DNA from: an uncultured Spartobacteria bacterium
Lineage (GTDB): Bacteria > Verrucomicrobiota > Verrucomicrobiia > Chthoniobacterales > JAATET01
Assembly: GCA_937901895.1 (NCBI GenBank)
Contig: CALGTD010000108.1
Span: forward strand, 1-64,000
Direction of reading: 5' to 3'
Length of the DNA: 64,000 nucleotides
A program made the position numbers and the translations under genes. Position 1 is the stretch's first letter. Each line of letters opens with the position of its first letter. Positions 26,973-34,116 of this stretch are shown here, piece after piece. Under the pieces are notes generated by a model. That model had not been told where the DNA came from. It saw nothing but the letters and a program-made list of their open reading frames with translations, and ran no database searches.

Positions 26973-27449
26973 TCAACCCCTTCCTCGAATCCGCAACATC
27001 GCGTCAAGCACGCGACGGGCAAACTCCACCGCCCCGGCGTCCTCGGAAGCCCTCGGGCCTGCCACATTGAGGTTCCGGATCCGGTGGCGGTGAAGGAATC
27101 GCGCAAGCAGCAACCCCGCCTCCTGCGGTGTCCAGACGCTTGACGCAAAGATGGCGACCGGTTTCTCGAGCTCCAGGCAAAAGCGCGCCGTTTGGGCGGT
27201 GCCGCCGCGCAGACGTTCGATCGTGCAGAGGATCGCCGTGCCGTCGCTGTCGCGAACATTCCAGAGCGTGCGCTCGCCGACCGCAGCGGACGGGGTCTCC
27301 TGCAAACGGTAGCGTGCGGGGATGGGACCGTTCTCACTGCGACGACCGCGCGGACACCAGCCGCCGTGTGGCACGCGGTTGCGAATCGCCCATGCCAGCG
27401 CGGCGCGATCGACCCCGGTTTGTCCCCCACTGAGGATCCTCAAGCTCAT
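26973..27449 (-). CDS. Putative molybdenum carrier / YpsA-SLOG-like protein
   Basis: A 158-residue protein with the N-terminal SGGQTGVDRAALAWAI motif of the putative molybdenum carrier family (PF12694), a Rossmann-like SLOG relative. GWCPRGRRSENG, then YRLQETPS, RTLWNVRDSDGTAI and LNVAGPRASE also fit the family. The fold suggests nucleotide or ligand binding; the molybdenum role comes from a single plant-algal analogy and is uncertain. Start taken at the Met directly before LRILSGG; another Met lies six codons upstream. Forms a likely two-gene unit with tmk. Confidence 0.82.
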   Translation of the reverse strand: MSLRILSGGQTGVDRAALAWAIRNRVPHGGWCPRGRRSENGPIPARYRLQETPSAAVGERTLWNVRDSDGTAILCTIERLRGGTAQTARFCLELEKPVAIFASSVWTPQEAGLLLARFLHRHRIRNLNVAGPRASEDAGAVEFARRVLDAMLRIRGRG

Positions 27450-27545
27450 CGCGCGCCCCAATGACATGTTCCCACGATACGCTCGGAGCGCAATCGGAAG
27501 GTTGACGACGGGCAGACGCTGTGAGACTTCCTTGCGTGAACTTTT

Positions 27546-27617
27546 GCCGGCATAGCTCAGCGGTAGAGCAACGGTTTTGTAAACCGTCGGTCGTCGGTTC
27601 GATCCCGACTGCCGGCT
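27546..27617 (+). tRNA. tRNA-Thr (anticodon TGT)
   Basis: Complete 72-base cloverleaf. Acceptor GCCGGCA (27546-27552) pairs with TGCCGGC (27610-27616); D arm GCTC/GAGC; anticodon stem ACGGT/ACCGT with loop TTTGTAA giving anticodon TGT, which reads ACA and other ACN threonine codons; T arm GTCGG/CCGAC with loop TTCGATC. CCA is not encoded. It is alone, between the molybdenum-carrier-like gene and the DUF2314 gene, and antisense to neither coding region. Confidence 0.97.
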
Positions 27618-27715
27618 TTGTATGGGTTGAGGTGCGGTTGCAGGCGAAGGCCCGCTGAGGTTCCCTACGGAATTCTCCTGACTCAGTGGGACGCTGCCGG
27701 AGGTAGTGGTCTTCC

Positions 27716-28180
27716 CTATTTGTCTCTGGATTCCCGCCGCTCGATGACATCTTCCGTGAATCCACCTTGCCGGGTTCCATCTTTTGAAAGGATCACCCAA
27801 TCCGTGATTTCCCGAGGCAAGGGAGCGACGATATCGCCCTTCTTCATTTTCTTAATGGTGACCGGATCCACAGCCAGAATCCCGATGAGTCCGGGGTCGT
27901 TCCATTTTACGGGTTTGAGCCAGACGTGTTCGACCACATCTCCTTCGGTCAATCTTACCTTCAGGAGGTAACGCTCTCCCTCCGCGCGTTTCTGAATGGC
28001 TCTAATAAACTGCATTAGCGAATCCTGAGCCTTTTTCTGAGCTTCGAGCATTTCCCCGTCGTCACCATCGACCCCCACCACATCGTCTCTGCCAGGGAGC
28101 TTTATGATTTGTTCATCGGCTCTTATTGCAGGAGCCAAGAGCAGGGCTGCTGCCGCGACCAGATGCGTGGCGAGTTTCAT
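27716..28180 (-). CDS. Secreted DUF2314 protein
   Basis: A 154-residue exported protein: signal peptide MKLATHLVAAAALLLAPAIR, then a DUF2314 domain (about 45-150) recognisable from AQKKAQDSLMQFIRAIQ, LLKVRLTEGDVVEHVWLKPV, LIGILAVDPVTIKKMKKGD and EITDWVILSKDGTRQGGFT. E. coli YegJ has the same architecture. No biochemical role is known for the family. It is transcribed toward tRNA-Thr from the opposite strand and lies 39 bases downstream of the membrane protein gene at 28220. Confidence 0.85.
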   Translation of the reverse strand: MKLATHLVAAAALLLAPAIRADEQIIKLPGRDDVVGVDGDDGEMLEAQKKAQDSLMQFIRAIQKRAEGERYLLKVRLTEGDVVEHVWLKPVKWNDPGLIGILAVDPVTIKKMKKGDIVAPLPREITDWVILSKDGTRQGGFTEDVIERRESRDK

Positions 28181-28219
28181 GGGTCAAAGAATTCGGCAGG
28201 GCTGCCGGGAAGGTGGCGG

Positions 28220-28720
28220 CTAGTGATTGCTTGCAGGGGTTTGTTGACCGGCGTTGGCGAGTTTTCGGGCCCAGACTTTGGCCGTTGCGACCAGTGCGAC
28301 TCCTGCTGCGAACGTAATGGCCGATTGAGAAAGGCTGTAAAATGAACTGAACTCCGGGGGGGAGGAGGGTCTGTAGGAGGTAATGAAATAATGCAGCCAG
28401 TTGAACATCTGAGCAAAATTCCCGAGCGCAAACCAGACACCTAACGACACAAACGCGGTGCAATAGAGGGAATACAAAGAAAGTCTGTTCACGGGGATGG
28501 AGTGATTGATCCCGCTTGTTACCAGCCGGGCAAGCCATGGCGCCAGCAGCCAGCAGGCAATGCCGGACAGGAAAATCGCAATCGGTGCTGCGAGTAGGGA
28601 GGCCCAACCGGAATCGGGCGCGAACGTGAATAATCCGAAGGCAAACTGGGCGACGCCTGTCACCATCCAGTTCAGTGCGCTGATTCGTAAAAGGATTTGA
28701 ACGATTGAGGATAGTGGCAT
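28220..28720 (-). CDS. Hypothetical integral membrane protein
   Basis: A 166-residue protein with about four hydrophobic helices: residues 5-32 (IVQILLRISALNW...), 42-66 (LLAAPIAIFLSGIACWLL), 80-102 (LYSLYCTAFVSLGVWFAL) and 130-150 (AITFAAGVALVATA). I do not recognise the family. Composition differs from neighbours: more Ser, Phe, Tyr and a lower GC share. It precedes the DUF2314 gene by 39 bases on the same strand and may be cotranscribed with it. Confidence 0.65.
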   Translation of the reverse strand: MPLSSIVQILLRISALNWMVTGVAQFAFGLFTFAPDSGWASLLAAPIAIFLSGIACWLLAPWLARLVTSGINHSIPVNRLSLYSLYCTAFVSLGVWFALGNFAQMFNWLHYFITSYRPSSPPEFSSFYSLSQSAITFAAGVALVATAKVWARKLANAGQQTPASNH

Positions 28721-28810
28721 GGTCGGGGGGAGCGATGGTCAGTGGGTTCCTGAGCGTCCAGCTTTGTGCAGCCCGATTTCGGGATTGGCAAACGCCATTG
28801 TCAACGCCGA

Positions 28811-28836
28811 CCGCAGTTTCCACATCGAAACTGCGG
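28811..28836 (-). terminator. Hairpin after htpG
   Basis: CCGCAGTTTC (28811-28820) and GAAACTGCGG (28827-28836) form a perfect 10-base stem with a 6-base loop, 35 bases beyond the htpG stop on the minus strand. There is no clear U tract, so it is a GC-type hairpin terminator or a 3'-end stabiliser. Confidence 0.55.
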
Positions 28837-28870
28837 CCGCGCTAAGGGAAGAACCTTTGGGGTGGATCGA

Positions 28871-30706
28871 CTACAGCAGCTCGAGGAGCTTGTTGAGGCG
28901 GGCGATCATCGGGGCAGGATCCTCGAGCAGGCCGGCGGAGATGAGGGCGTTGTCGAGAAGCTGTCCGGCGACCAGCGAAGCTTTTTCCGGAGCTTCGTTG
29001 CGCAACGTCGCGAGCCGCTGAATGACGGCGTGCCGGGGATTGATCTCGAGGCTGACCTTGACGGGCGCGTCGGCCCCGTCGCGATTCATTGCCTTCATGA
29101 TCCGTCGCATCTGCGCGGACATCAACGGATCGGCGTTGAGCGCGAGCACGGGTGACTCCACGAGACGGGTGCTTGGTTTCACACTTTCGACCCTGTCGCC
29201 GAGCGTCTCCTTCAACCAGTTGGCAAGGGACGTGGTCTCCTCCTCGGAAAGGGCTCCCTCAGGTTTCGCGAGGTCGGGAAGTTTCACTTCGGGGCTGTCG
29301 GCGCTGATGAGTTTCCTGCCGTCAAACTCGCGGACGTGCGTCATCACGTATTCGTCCACGGCTTCGTAACAGTAAAGCACCTCCAGTCCACGTGCCTTGA
29401 AGGCCTCGAGATACGGGCCGCTCTCGATGGCCTCCCGGTTTGCGCCGAGCAGGTAGTAGATTTCCTTTTGTTCCTCCTTCGAGCGGGACACGTAGTCGGC
29501 GAGGGAGGTCAGTTTGCCTTTTTCGGTGAAGGAGGATTCGAAGCGGAGCAGCTTCATGAGCTGGTCGCGGTGCGTGAAGTCCAGCGCGGCGCCCTCCTTG
29601 AGGAACACGCCGAACTCCTTGTAAAAATCGGCGTAGCTGTCGTTGGACGATTCCTCCTCCAGCATCTTGAGGAAGCGTTTCGTGAGGACCTTGGCGAGTT
29701 TGTCGATGAGAGCCTTGTCCTGCATCGTCTCGCGCGAGATGTTCAGCGGCAGGTCCTCGCTGTCGACGACGCCCTTCACGAATCGCAACCACTCGGGGAG
29801 GAGGTTCTTCGGCTCGGGATCGATCAGCACGCGCCGGCAGTAGAGGGCAACCGATGGTTCGGTGCGGCCGAAGCCGAGCTTCTCGGGATTGGACTGCGGG
29901 ACGAAGAGCAGGGCGTTGATCTGGAGGGGTGCGTCCGCCGAGAAGTGCAGGCGGTAGCGCGGTTCGTCGAACGCGTGCGCCTGGAACTTGTAGAATTCGG
30001 TGTATTCCTCGTTCGTGATTTCGTTCTTCGGGCGCAGCCAGAGAGCCTGGATCGTATTGATCCTGTCGCCATCGAGCTGGATCGGGAACGAGACAAACGC
30101 GCTGTAGCGCTCGAGGATGCCCTTGATGCGGGACTTCGATGCGAACTCGCCGCAGTCGTCCTTCAGCGCGATGACGATCTTCGTGCCGCGGCGCTGGCCC
30201 TCGGATTCCTCGATTTCGTAGCTGCCGGAACCGTCGCTTTTCCAGACATGACCGGGTTCGTCCTTGCGCCATGAGCGGCTGTAGACGGTGACCGCCTTTG
30301 CAACCATGAACGCCGAGTAGAAACCGACGCCGAATTGTCCGATGAGGTTCGAGTTTTTCGCTCCGCCCTCGTTGAGAGCCTTGAGAAACGCCTTGGAACC
30401 GGAGTGCGCGATGGTGCCGAGGTTTTCGATCAGCTCGGCGCGTGTCATTCCGATTCCGTAGTCCTGGATCGTGATCGTCTTGGCGGTGTCGTCAGTGGTT
30501 ACCGAGATCTCTAGCGGCAGGTGATCGTCGAAGATGTCCTTCTCGGTCTGCTGGAGGTGGCGCAGTTTCTCGAGGGCGTCGGAGGCATTCGAAACCAGCT
30601 CACGCACGAAGATTTCCTTCTCCGTGTAGAGCGAGTGAATGACGATATCGAGGAGCTGCTTGATCTCGGCCTGGAACTCGAAGGTTTCGGGTGCGGTTGT
30701 GGACAT
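28871..30706 (-). CDS. htpG: Molecular chaperone HtpG (Hsp90)
   Basis: Bacterial Hsp90, an ATP-dependent dimeric chaperone of the cytoplasm, 611 residues. The GHKL ATPase domain (1-220) shows ELVSNASDALEKLR (Asn of Mg/ATP binding), DYGIGMTRAEL, GTIAHSGSKAF and GQFGVGFYSAFMV. The middle domain has LPLNISRETMQ with the catalytic-loop Arg, and the C-terminal domain ends without the eukaryotic MEEVD. Start at MSTTAPETFEFQAEIKQLL is standard. Monocistronic by position, with an inverted repeat in its promoter region and a hairpin after its stop. Confidence 0.97.
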   Translation of the reverse strand: MSTTAPETFEFQAEIKQLLDIVIHSLYTEKEIFVRELVSNASDALEKLRHLQQTEKDIFDDHLPLEISVTTDDTAKTITIQDYGIGMTRAELIENLGTIAHSGSKAFLKALNEGGAKNSNLIGQFGVGFYSAFMVAKAVTVYSRSWRKDEPGHVWKSDGSGSYEIEESEGQRRGTKIVIALKDDCGEFASKSRIKGILERYSAFVSFPIQLDGDRINTIQALWLRPKNEITNEEYTEFYKFQAHAFDEPRYRLHFSADAPLQINALLFVPQSNPEKLGFGRTEPSVALYCRRVLIDPEPKNLLPEWLRFVKGVVDSEDLPLNISRETMQDKALIDKLAKVLTKRFLKMLEEESSNDSYADFYKEFGVFLKEGAALDFTHRDQLMKLLRFESSFTEKGKLTSLADYVSRSKEEQKEIYYLLGANREAIESGPYLEAFKARGLEVLYCYEAVDEYVMTHVREFDGRKLISADSPEVKLPDLAKPEGALSEEETTSLANWLKETLGDRVESVKPSTRLVESPVLALNADPLMSAQMRRIMKAMNRDGADAPVKVSLEINPRHAVIQRLATLRNEAPEKASLVAGQLLDNALISAGLLEDPAPMIARLNKLLELL

Positions 30707-30750
30707 GATGAAAATCGTGAACCCGCAATTTTAGCGCGACGGATGGAAAT

Positions 30751-30790
30751 GCAAGCCGAGCGATGGCTTGCCGGCATGAAGCGCTGCCGG
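30751..30790. promoter_or_regulatory. Tandem inverted repeats between htpG and the ABM gene
   Basis: GCAAGCC (30751-30757) and GGCTTGC (30765-30771) have 7-base arms and a 7-base spacer, the same geometry as the actinobacterial HspR box though not its sequence. Next to it CCGGCA and TGCCGG flank an 8-base spacer (30771-30790). They lie 45-85 bases upstream of htpG and just ahead of the plus-strand ABM gene. A heat-shock operator is possible; no CIRCE element is present. Confidence 0.4.
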
Positions 30791-30802
30791 TAAGGCGGGG
30801 GG

Positions 30803-31102
30803 ATGGAAAAAGTTCGAGTGATTGCGCGGATGGTGGCGAAGCCGGGACGAGAGGACGCGCTGCGGGAATTGTTGCGGGGAATGCTGGCTCCGACGCACGC
30901 GGAGGAGGGGTGTGAGATCTACGACCTGCACGAGTCGGATCAGACAGGGCGTTTCTATTTTTACGAGCAATGGTCGAGCCGTGCCGCGCTGGACCGGCAC
31001 ATGGAGACTCCGCACTTCCGCCACCTGGCGGGGGTGATCGACGAATACGTCAGCGAGCCGATCGAGGTGAACCTGCTCACGCCGGTCGTTGCAGGGAGCT
31101 GA
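30803..31102 (+). CDS. Antibiotic biosynthesis monooxygenase-family protein (YgiN-like)
   Basis: A 99-residue ABM-domain protein of the dimeric alpha-beta barrel fold, like the quinol monooxygenase YgiN. Typical features: VRVIARMVAKPGREDALRE at the N-terminus, EEGCEIYDLHESDQTGRFYFYEQWSS in two pieces around residues 34-59, and LDRHMETPHFRHLAG with the conserved His pair. Cofactor-free oxygenation of quinols or detoxification is the family's usual role; the substrate here is unknown. Its 3' end overlaps the convergent gene by 26 bases. Confidence 0.85.
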   Translation: MEKVRVIARMVAKPGREDALRELLRGMLAPTHAEEGCEIYDLHESDQTGRFYFYEQWSSRAALDRHMETPHFRHLAGVIDEYVSEPIEVNLLTPVVAGS

Positions 31103-31424
31103 TTTCCTCCCCGGCTGCGAGGCGCTCGACAGCCTCCAGCGCCTCGGTGAGGTGGCGGGTCCAGAGGTGTCCTTGGAGAAATTCCTCCCGCTCGGCAGGC
31201 GTGGCGCGACTGAAAAGCGCGGTGTAGAAATCGGGCTTCGGGTCGCGATTCTCCGCGGACGCCGCCCGGGCTGCGGCCACGGCACGGGCGCAAACGTCCT
31301 CCAGAATGTCGGGTCGGGTTTCCTCGAGCCGCTGAAGGTAGCGATCGGCGTCGCGATCGAGGCCGCCATGGACGATCCACGTGCGGTTGATTCGGCGGGC
31401 TTGCTCGACGGGAGAGGCGGGCAT
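31077..31424 (-). CDS. Hypothetical protein
   Basis: A 115-residue soluble, mostly helical protein with no family I recognise. The reading frame has ordinary protein character (RINRTWIVHGGLDRDADRYL, PDFYTALFSRATPAEREEFL) and its start at MPASPVEQ follows 34 bases after the Tat-exported M15-like gene on the same strand, suggesting cotranscription. There is no signal peptide or membrane segment. The 3' end overlaps the convergent ABM gene. Confidence 0.6.
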   Translation of the reverse strand: MPASPVEQARRINRTWIVHGGLDRDADRYLQRLEETRPDILEDVCARAVAAARAASAENRDPKPDFYTALFSRATPAEREEFLQGHLWTRHLTEALEAVERLAAGEEISSLQRPA

Positions 31425-31458
31425 GGCGGGCAGATGTTTCCGCCATCCGTTGCGGAAA

Positions 31459-32088
31459 TCAACCCCAGGTCGCGTTTGTTCCGCGCGTGTCGATGTGCGT
31501 GAAGCCCGGGTAACGGCCGATGCCGCCCTTGAACCTGCCCTCTGCACGGATGTCTTTCGCGACGGCGGTCACTTTTTTGGACGAGCTGCGGAACACCAGG
31601 TCGAGGGCCACATTGCGCGTGTGCTGCGAATCGGGCGCCGCGCCGGGGCAGCGTGCATTGTAGGCGGGCGAGCGATAGGCGGAGATGACGGTTTCGACGT
31701 TTTCCCCGAGTCGTTCTGCGACCATGTCGGCGACGAGGAGCGTCGGTTTCATCTTCATCCACATCTTCGCCGGCGGAATGCCGCTGCGGACCTGGCCGCG
31801 CATCTTGAGATGCGGTTCGATGATCTGGCGGACGGAAATGTGCTTCAGGCGCAGGCCACCGAGAAAGGACGCGTAGCCTTTGAGCGGTTCGCCGAGAATC
31901 TCATACCACTCCTCCGGCAGGTCCGCGAGCGGGTCGGAGAGGGCGGGCTTTCCGCCGAGAAATTCAGCAACCTTGCCGAGGGTGGGACCAAGAATGAAGG
32001 CCGCGCCAGCCATGCCGGCCATGCCGAGAAATTGACGGCGACCCGTCAGAGACAGGTCGGTGTCCGTAAGAGTGCGCTCCATTTGCAA
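31459..32088 (-). CDS. Tat-exported peptidase M15-like / DUF882 protein
   Basis: A 209-residue protein with a twin-arginine signal (LTGRRQFLGMAGMAGAAF, about 13-31), related to YcbK/DUF882 and peptidase M15_3 proteins that act on peptidoglycan. The zinc-site pattern is visible in SQHTRNVALDL (HxxxxxxD) and GFTHIDTRGTNATWG near the C-terminus, and ISAYRSPAYNARCPGAA is the usual SxyRsp segment. Expected to act in the periplasm on cell-wall peptides; activity is not proven for this group. The first Met and the Met at residue 3 are both possible starts. Confidence 0.85.
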   Translation of the reverse strand: MQMERTLTDTDLSLTGRRQFLGMAGMAGAAFILGPTLGKVAEFLGGKPALSDPLADLPEEWYEILGEPLKGYASFLGGLRLKHISVRQIIEPHLKMRGQVRSGIPPAKMWMKMKPTLLVADMVAERLGENVETVISAYRSPAYNARCPGAAPDSQHTRNVALDLVFRSSSKKVTAVAKDIRAEGRFKGGIGRYPGFTHIDTRGTNATWG

Positions 32089-32108
32089 GTCCAGACCGGT
32101 AACGCAAT

Positions 32109-32160
32109 TTTCGCGCCGCGAAAGGGATTTTTGGCGAAAATTTGCTGAAATTTGTTCGCC
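32109..32160 (-). terminator. AT-rich hairpins after the helicase gene
   Basis: Two inverted repeats fill the 112-base gap between the helicase stop and the Tat-protein start. TTTCGC/GCGAAA with a 3-base loop is at 32109-32123. GGCGAA/TTCGCC, extended inward by AATTT/AAATT, is at 32133-32160. Either may end the helicase transcript or belong to the promoter of the downstream gene. The area is notably richer in A+T than its surroundings. Confidence 0.4.
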
Positions 32161-32200
32161 TGCAGATCTTTTGGAGGAATTTTTTCCGAGGTCCGGAGGA

Positions 32201-33433
32201 CTATCGGCGGCGCTTCCGACTCACGGCTCCAAACTTCATTCCTTTGTGGGTGCGGACCCCCTTCGCGCCCTTGAGCACCTGCTTGACGCGGGCTTCGTCG
32301 AAGACGGCGGAGTAGACGTAGTTGAAGCCGGGAAGCTTTGTGCGCTCGACCTTCTGGCCGATGAAGCGCTCGATTTCCTCCACATGCGGAAGTTCCTCCG
32401 CGGTCATGATCGTGAACGCGTCGCCGGTGGCCTCGGCGCGGCCCGTGCGGCCGATCCGGTGAACGTAGTCCTCCGGGTGCTGGGGGACGTCGTAGTTGAT
32501 CACATGGCTCACACCGGCAATGTCGATGCCGCGCGCGGCGATGTCGGTGGCGACCATCACCTCGTATTTTCCGCTCTTGAAGCCCTCGAGGGCATCGATG
32601 CGCTCCTGCTGGGTGCGGTTGCTGTGAAGGGTGGTGACGGAGTGCTTCTCCTCCTTGAGCTTGCGCGTGATGCGGTCGGCCCCCTCCTTCGTGCGGGTGA
32701 AAATGAGGACGCTCTCGTAGTGCGTGGCCTCGAGGAGGGCAAGGAGCAGGTCGAATTTCTGATCCGACGCGACCGGGTAGATGGCGTGCTTCACGCTCTC
32801 GGCCGGTGAGCGGCGCGCTCCGATTTCGATCTTTTCCGGATCCCGCAGGCACCACGTCGCCAGCCGGCCAATTTCGTCCGGCACGGTGGCCGAGTAGAGC
32901 AGGGTCTGCCGTTCCTTGGGACACTTCTCGATGATGCGGCGGACATCGGGAAGAAATCCCATGTCGAGCATGCGATCGACTTCGTCGAGCACCAGGATCT
33001 CGATCTTGTTCAGCTTGATGTCGCCCTGCTCCATGAAGTCGAGCAGGCGGCCGGGTGTGGCGCAGACGATATCGGGTCCCTTCTTCAGTTCCTCGCGCTG
33101 CTTGCCATAGCCGACCCCGCCGAACAGGCAGGTGATGTCGATGTGCATGAAACGCGCGTAGTCGCGGAAGGCCGTTTCCACCTGCATCGCGAGTTCGCGG
33201 GTCGGTTCGAGGACCAGGCAGCGTGGATGGCCGAGTCCGTGCTTGAGCAGGGAGAGGATGGGAAGGGCGAACGCGCCGGTCTTGCCTGTGCCCGTCTGTG
33301 CAGAGGCGATGAGGTCGCGTTTGGCAAGCACGACCGGAAACGAGCGGAGCTGAATGGGACTTGGATCGACGTAGCCCATTCGCTGTGCTCCGTGCACAAC
33401 CTCGTCGGAGAGCCCTAGATTTTGGAACGACAT
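32201..33433 (-). CDS. DEAD-box RNA helicase (DEVD variant)
   Basis: ATP-dependent RNA helicase of 410 residues, RhlE-like, acting in RNA decay or ribosome assembly. Motifs in order: Q motif (MGYVDPSPIQ), Walker A AQTGTGKT (45-52), PTREL (78-82), GG and TPGRL, motif II LDEVDRML (DEVD at 150-153 instead of DEAD), SAT, FTRTKEG, VATDIAARGIDI and HRIGRTGR. The C-terminal tail is basic (GVRTHKGMKFGAVSRKRRR), suited to RNA contact. A Val in motif II is tolerated in other helicases, so activity is expected. Divergent from the J-protein gene. Confidence 0.94.
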   Translation of the reverse strand: MSFQNLGLSDEVVHGAQRMGYVDPSPIQLRSFPVVLAKRDLIASAQTGTGKTGAFALPILSLLKHGLGHPRCLVLEPTRELAMQVETAFRDYARFMHIDITCLFGGVGYGKQREELKKGPDIVCATPGRLLDFMEQGDIKLNKIEILVLDEVDRMLDMGFLPDVRRIIEKCPKERQTLLYSATVPDEIGRLATWCLRDPEKIEIGARRSPAESVKHAIYPVASDQKFDLLLALLEATHYESVLIFTRTKEGADRITRKLKEEKHSVTTLHSNRTQQERIDALEGFKSGKYEVMVATDIAARGIDIAGVSHVINYDVPQHPEDYVHRIGRTGRAEATGDAFTIMTAEELPHVEEIERFIGQKVERTKLPGFNYVYSAVFDEARVKQVLKGAKGVRTHKGMKFGAVSRKRRR

Positions 33434-33534
33434 TGAGACAAACCATGAAATTGCCCCGACCGGCCGATGCTGTCGAAGGAAAAATCCGACCGCCGGCTTG
33501 AGCGCGCGACTCTGCGCAGGCAGTTTTGCCGGCG

Positions 33535-34116
33535 ATGGGTGATCCGTTCGAACTGCTTGGTCTGCCGCGCCGTCCCTGGCTGGATGCGGATGAGGTGCGA
33601 CGCGCCTACCAGGAACGTGCCCGGGAGATGCATCCCGATCGGGATGGCGGAGATGCGGAACGATTTGCGGAGTTAAATGCCGCGCAGGCGGTGCTCACGG
33701 GACATGCGTCGCGGCTGCGGGAGTTGCTGGACGGGCAGACGGGGATCCCTTCCATGCCGGCGAATGCGGAACTGGGATTTCGCATTGCCACGGCGTTGCG
33801 CAGGGCGGATGCCGCCTGCGCCGGATTGCCGGCTGATTCGCTGCGACGGGCGCTGGCCCTGACCGAACGACGGAAGGCTGCGGACGAGATCGCCTCGCTC
33901 GACGAAGAGATTGGACGCCATCTCGCGGATGCGGAGGAACGTCTCCGCGCGGCGGATGCCGGCAATCCGGATGCGCAGGAACTGGCGGCGCTGGCCGGGG
34001 AGTTTGTTTTTCTGGAACGATGGGCGTCGCAGGTGCGCGCGAGAAGACTCGAGTTGGAATTGCTCGGAAGCGGAGTCGACGGCGTCCTCCAAACACGAAA
34101 GGATTCGCAGGAATGA
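33535..34116 (+). CDS. J-domain co-chaperone (HscB-like)
   Basis: A 193-residue J-protein: N-terminal J domain with DPFELLGLPRRPWLDADEVRRAYQ split over helices I-II and the HPD motif at residues 33-35 (EMHPDRDGG), then a helical C-terminal region (75-185). The DPFxLLGLP opening and the two-domain size are those of HscB/Hsc20, the partner of HscA in Fe-S cluster assembly; no iscU or other isc gene is nearby, so that role is inference. The stop overlaps the Hsp70 start (ATGA), so the two are made together. Confidence 0.85.
   Translation: MGDPFELLGLPRRPWLDADEVRRAYQERAREMHPDRDGGDAERFAELNAAQAVLTGHASRLRELLDGQTGIPSMPANAELGFRIATALRRADAACAGLPADSLRRALALTERRKAADEIASLDEEIGRHLADAEERLRAADAGNPDAQELAALAGEFVFLERWASQVRARRLELELLGSGVDGVLQTRKDSQE

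Noticed and set aside
27334..27800. Minus-strand frames reading through tRNA-Thr
   Set aside because: They cover the tRNA and give the usual translated-tRNA pattern; the real protein starts at 27449.
30707..30802. CIRCE heat-shock element before htpG
   Set aside because: No TTAGCACTC-N9-GAGTGCTAA match exists.
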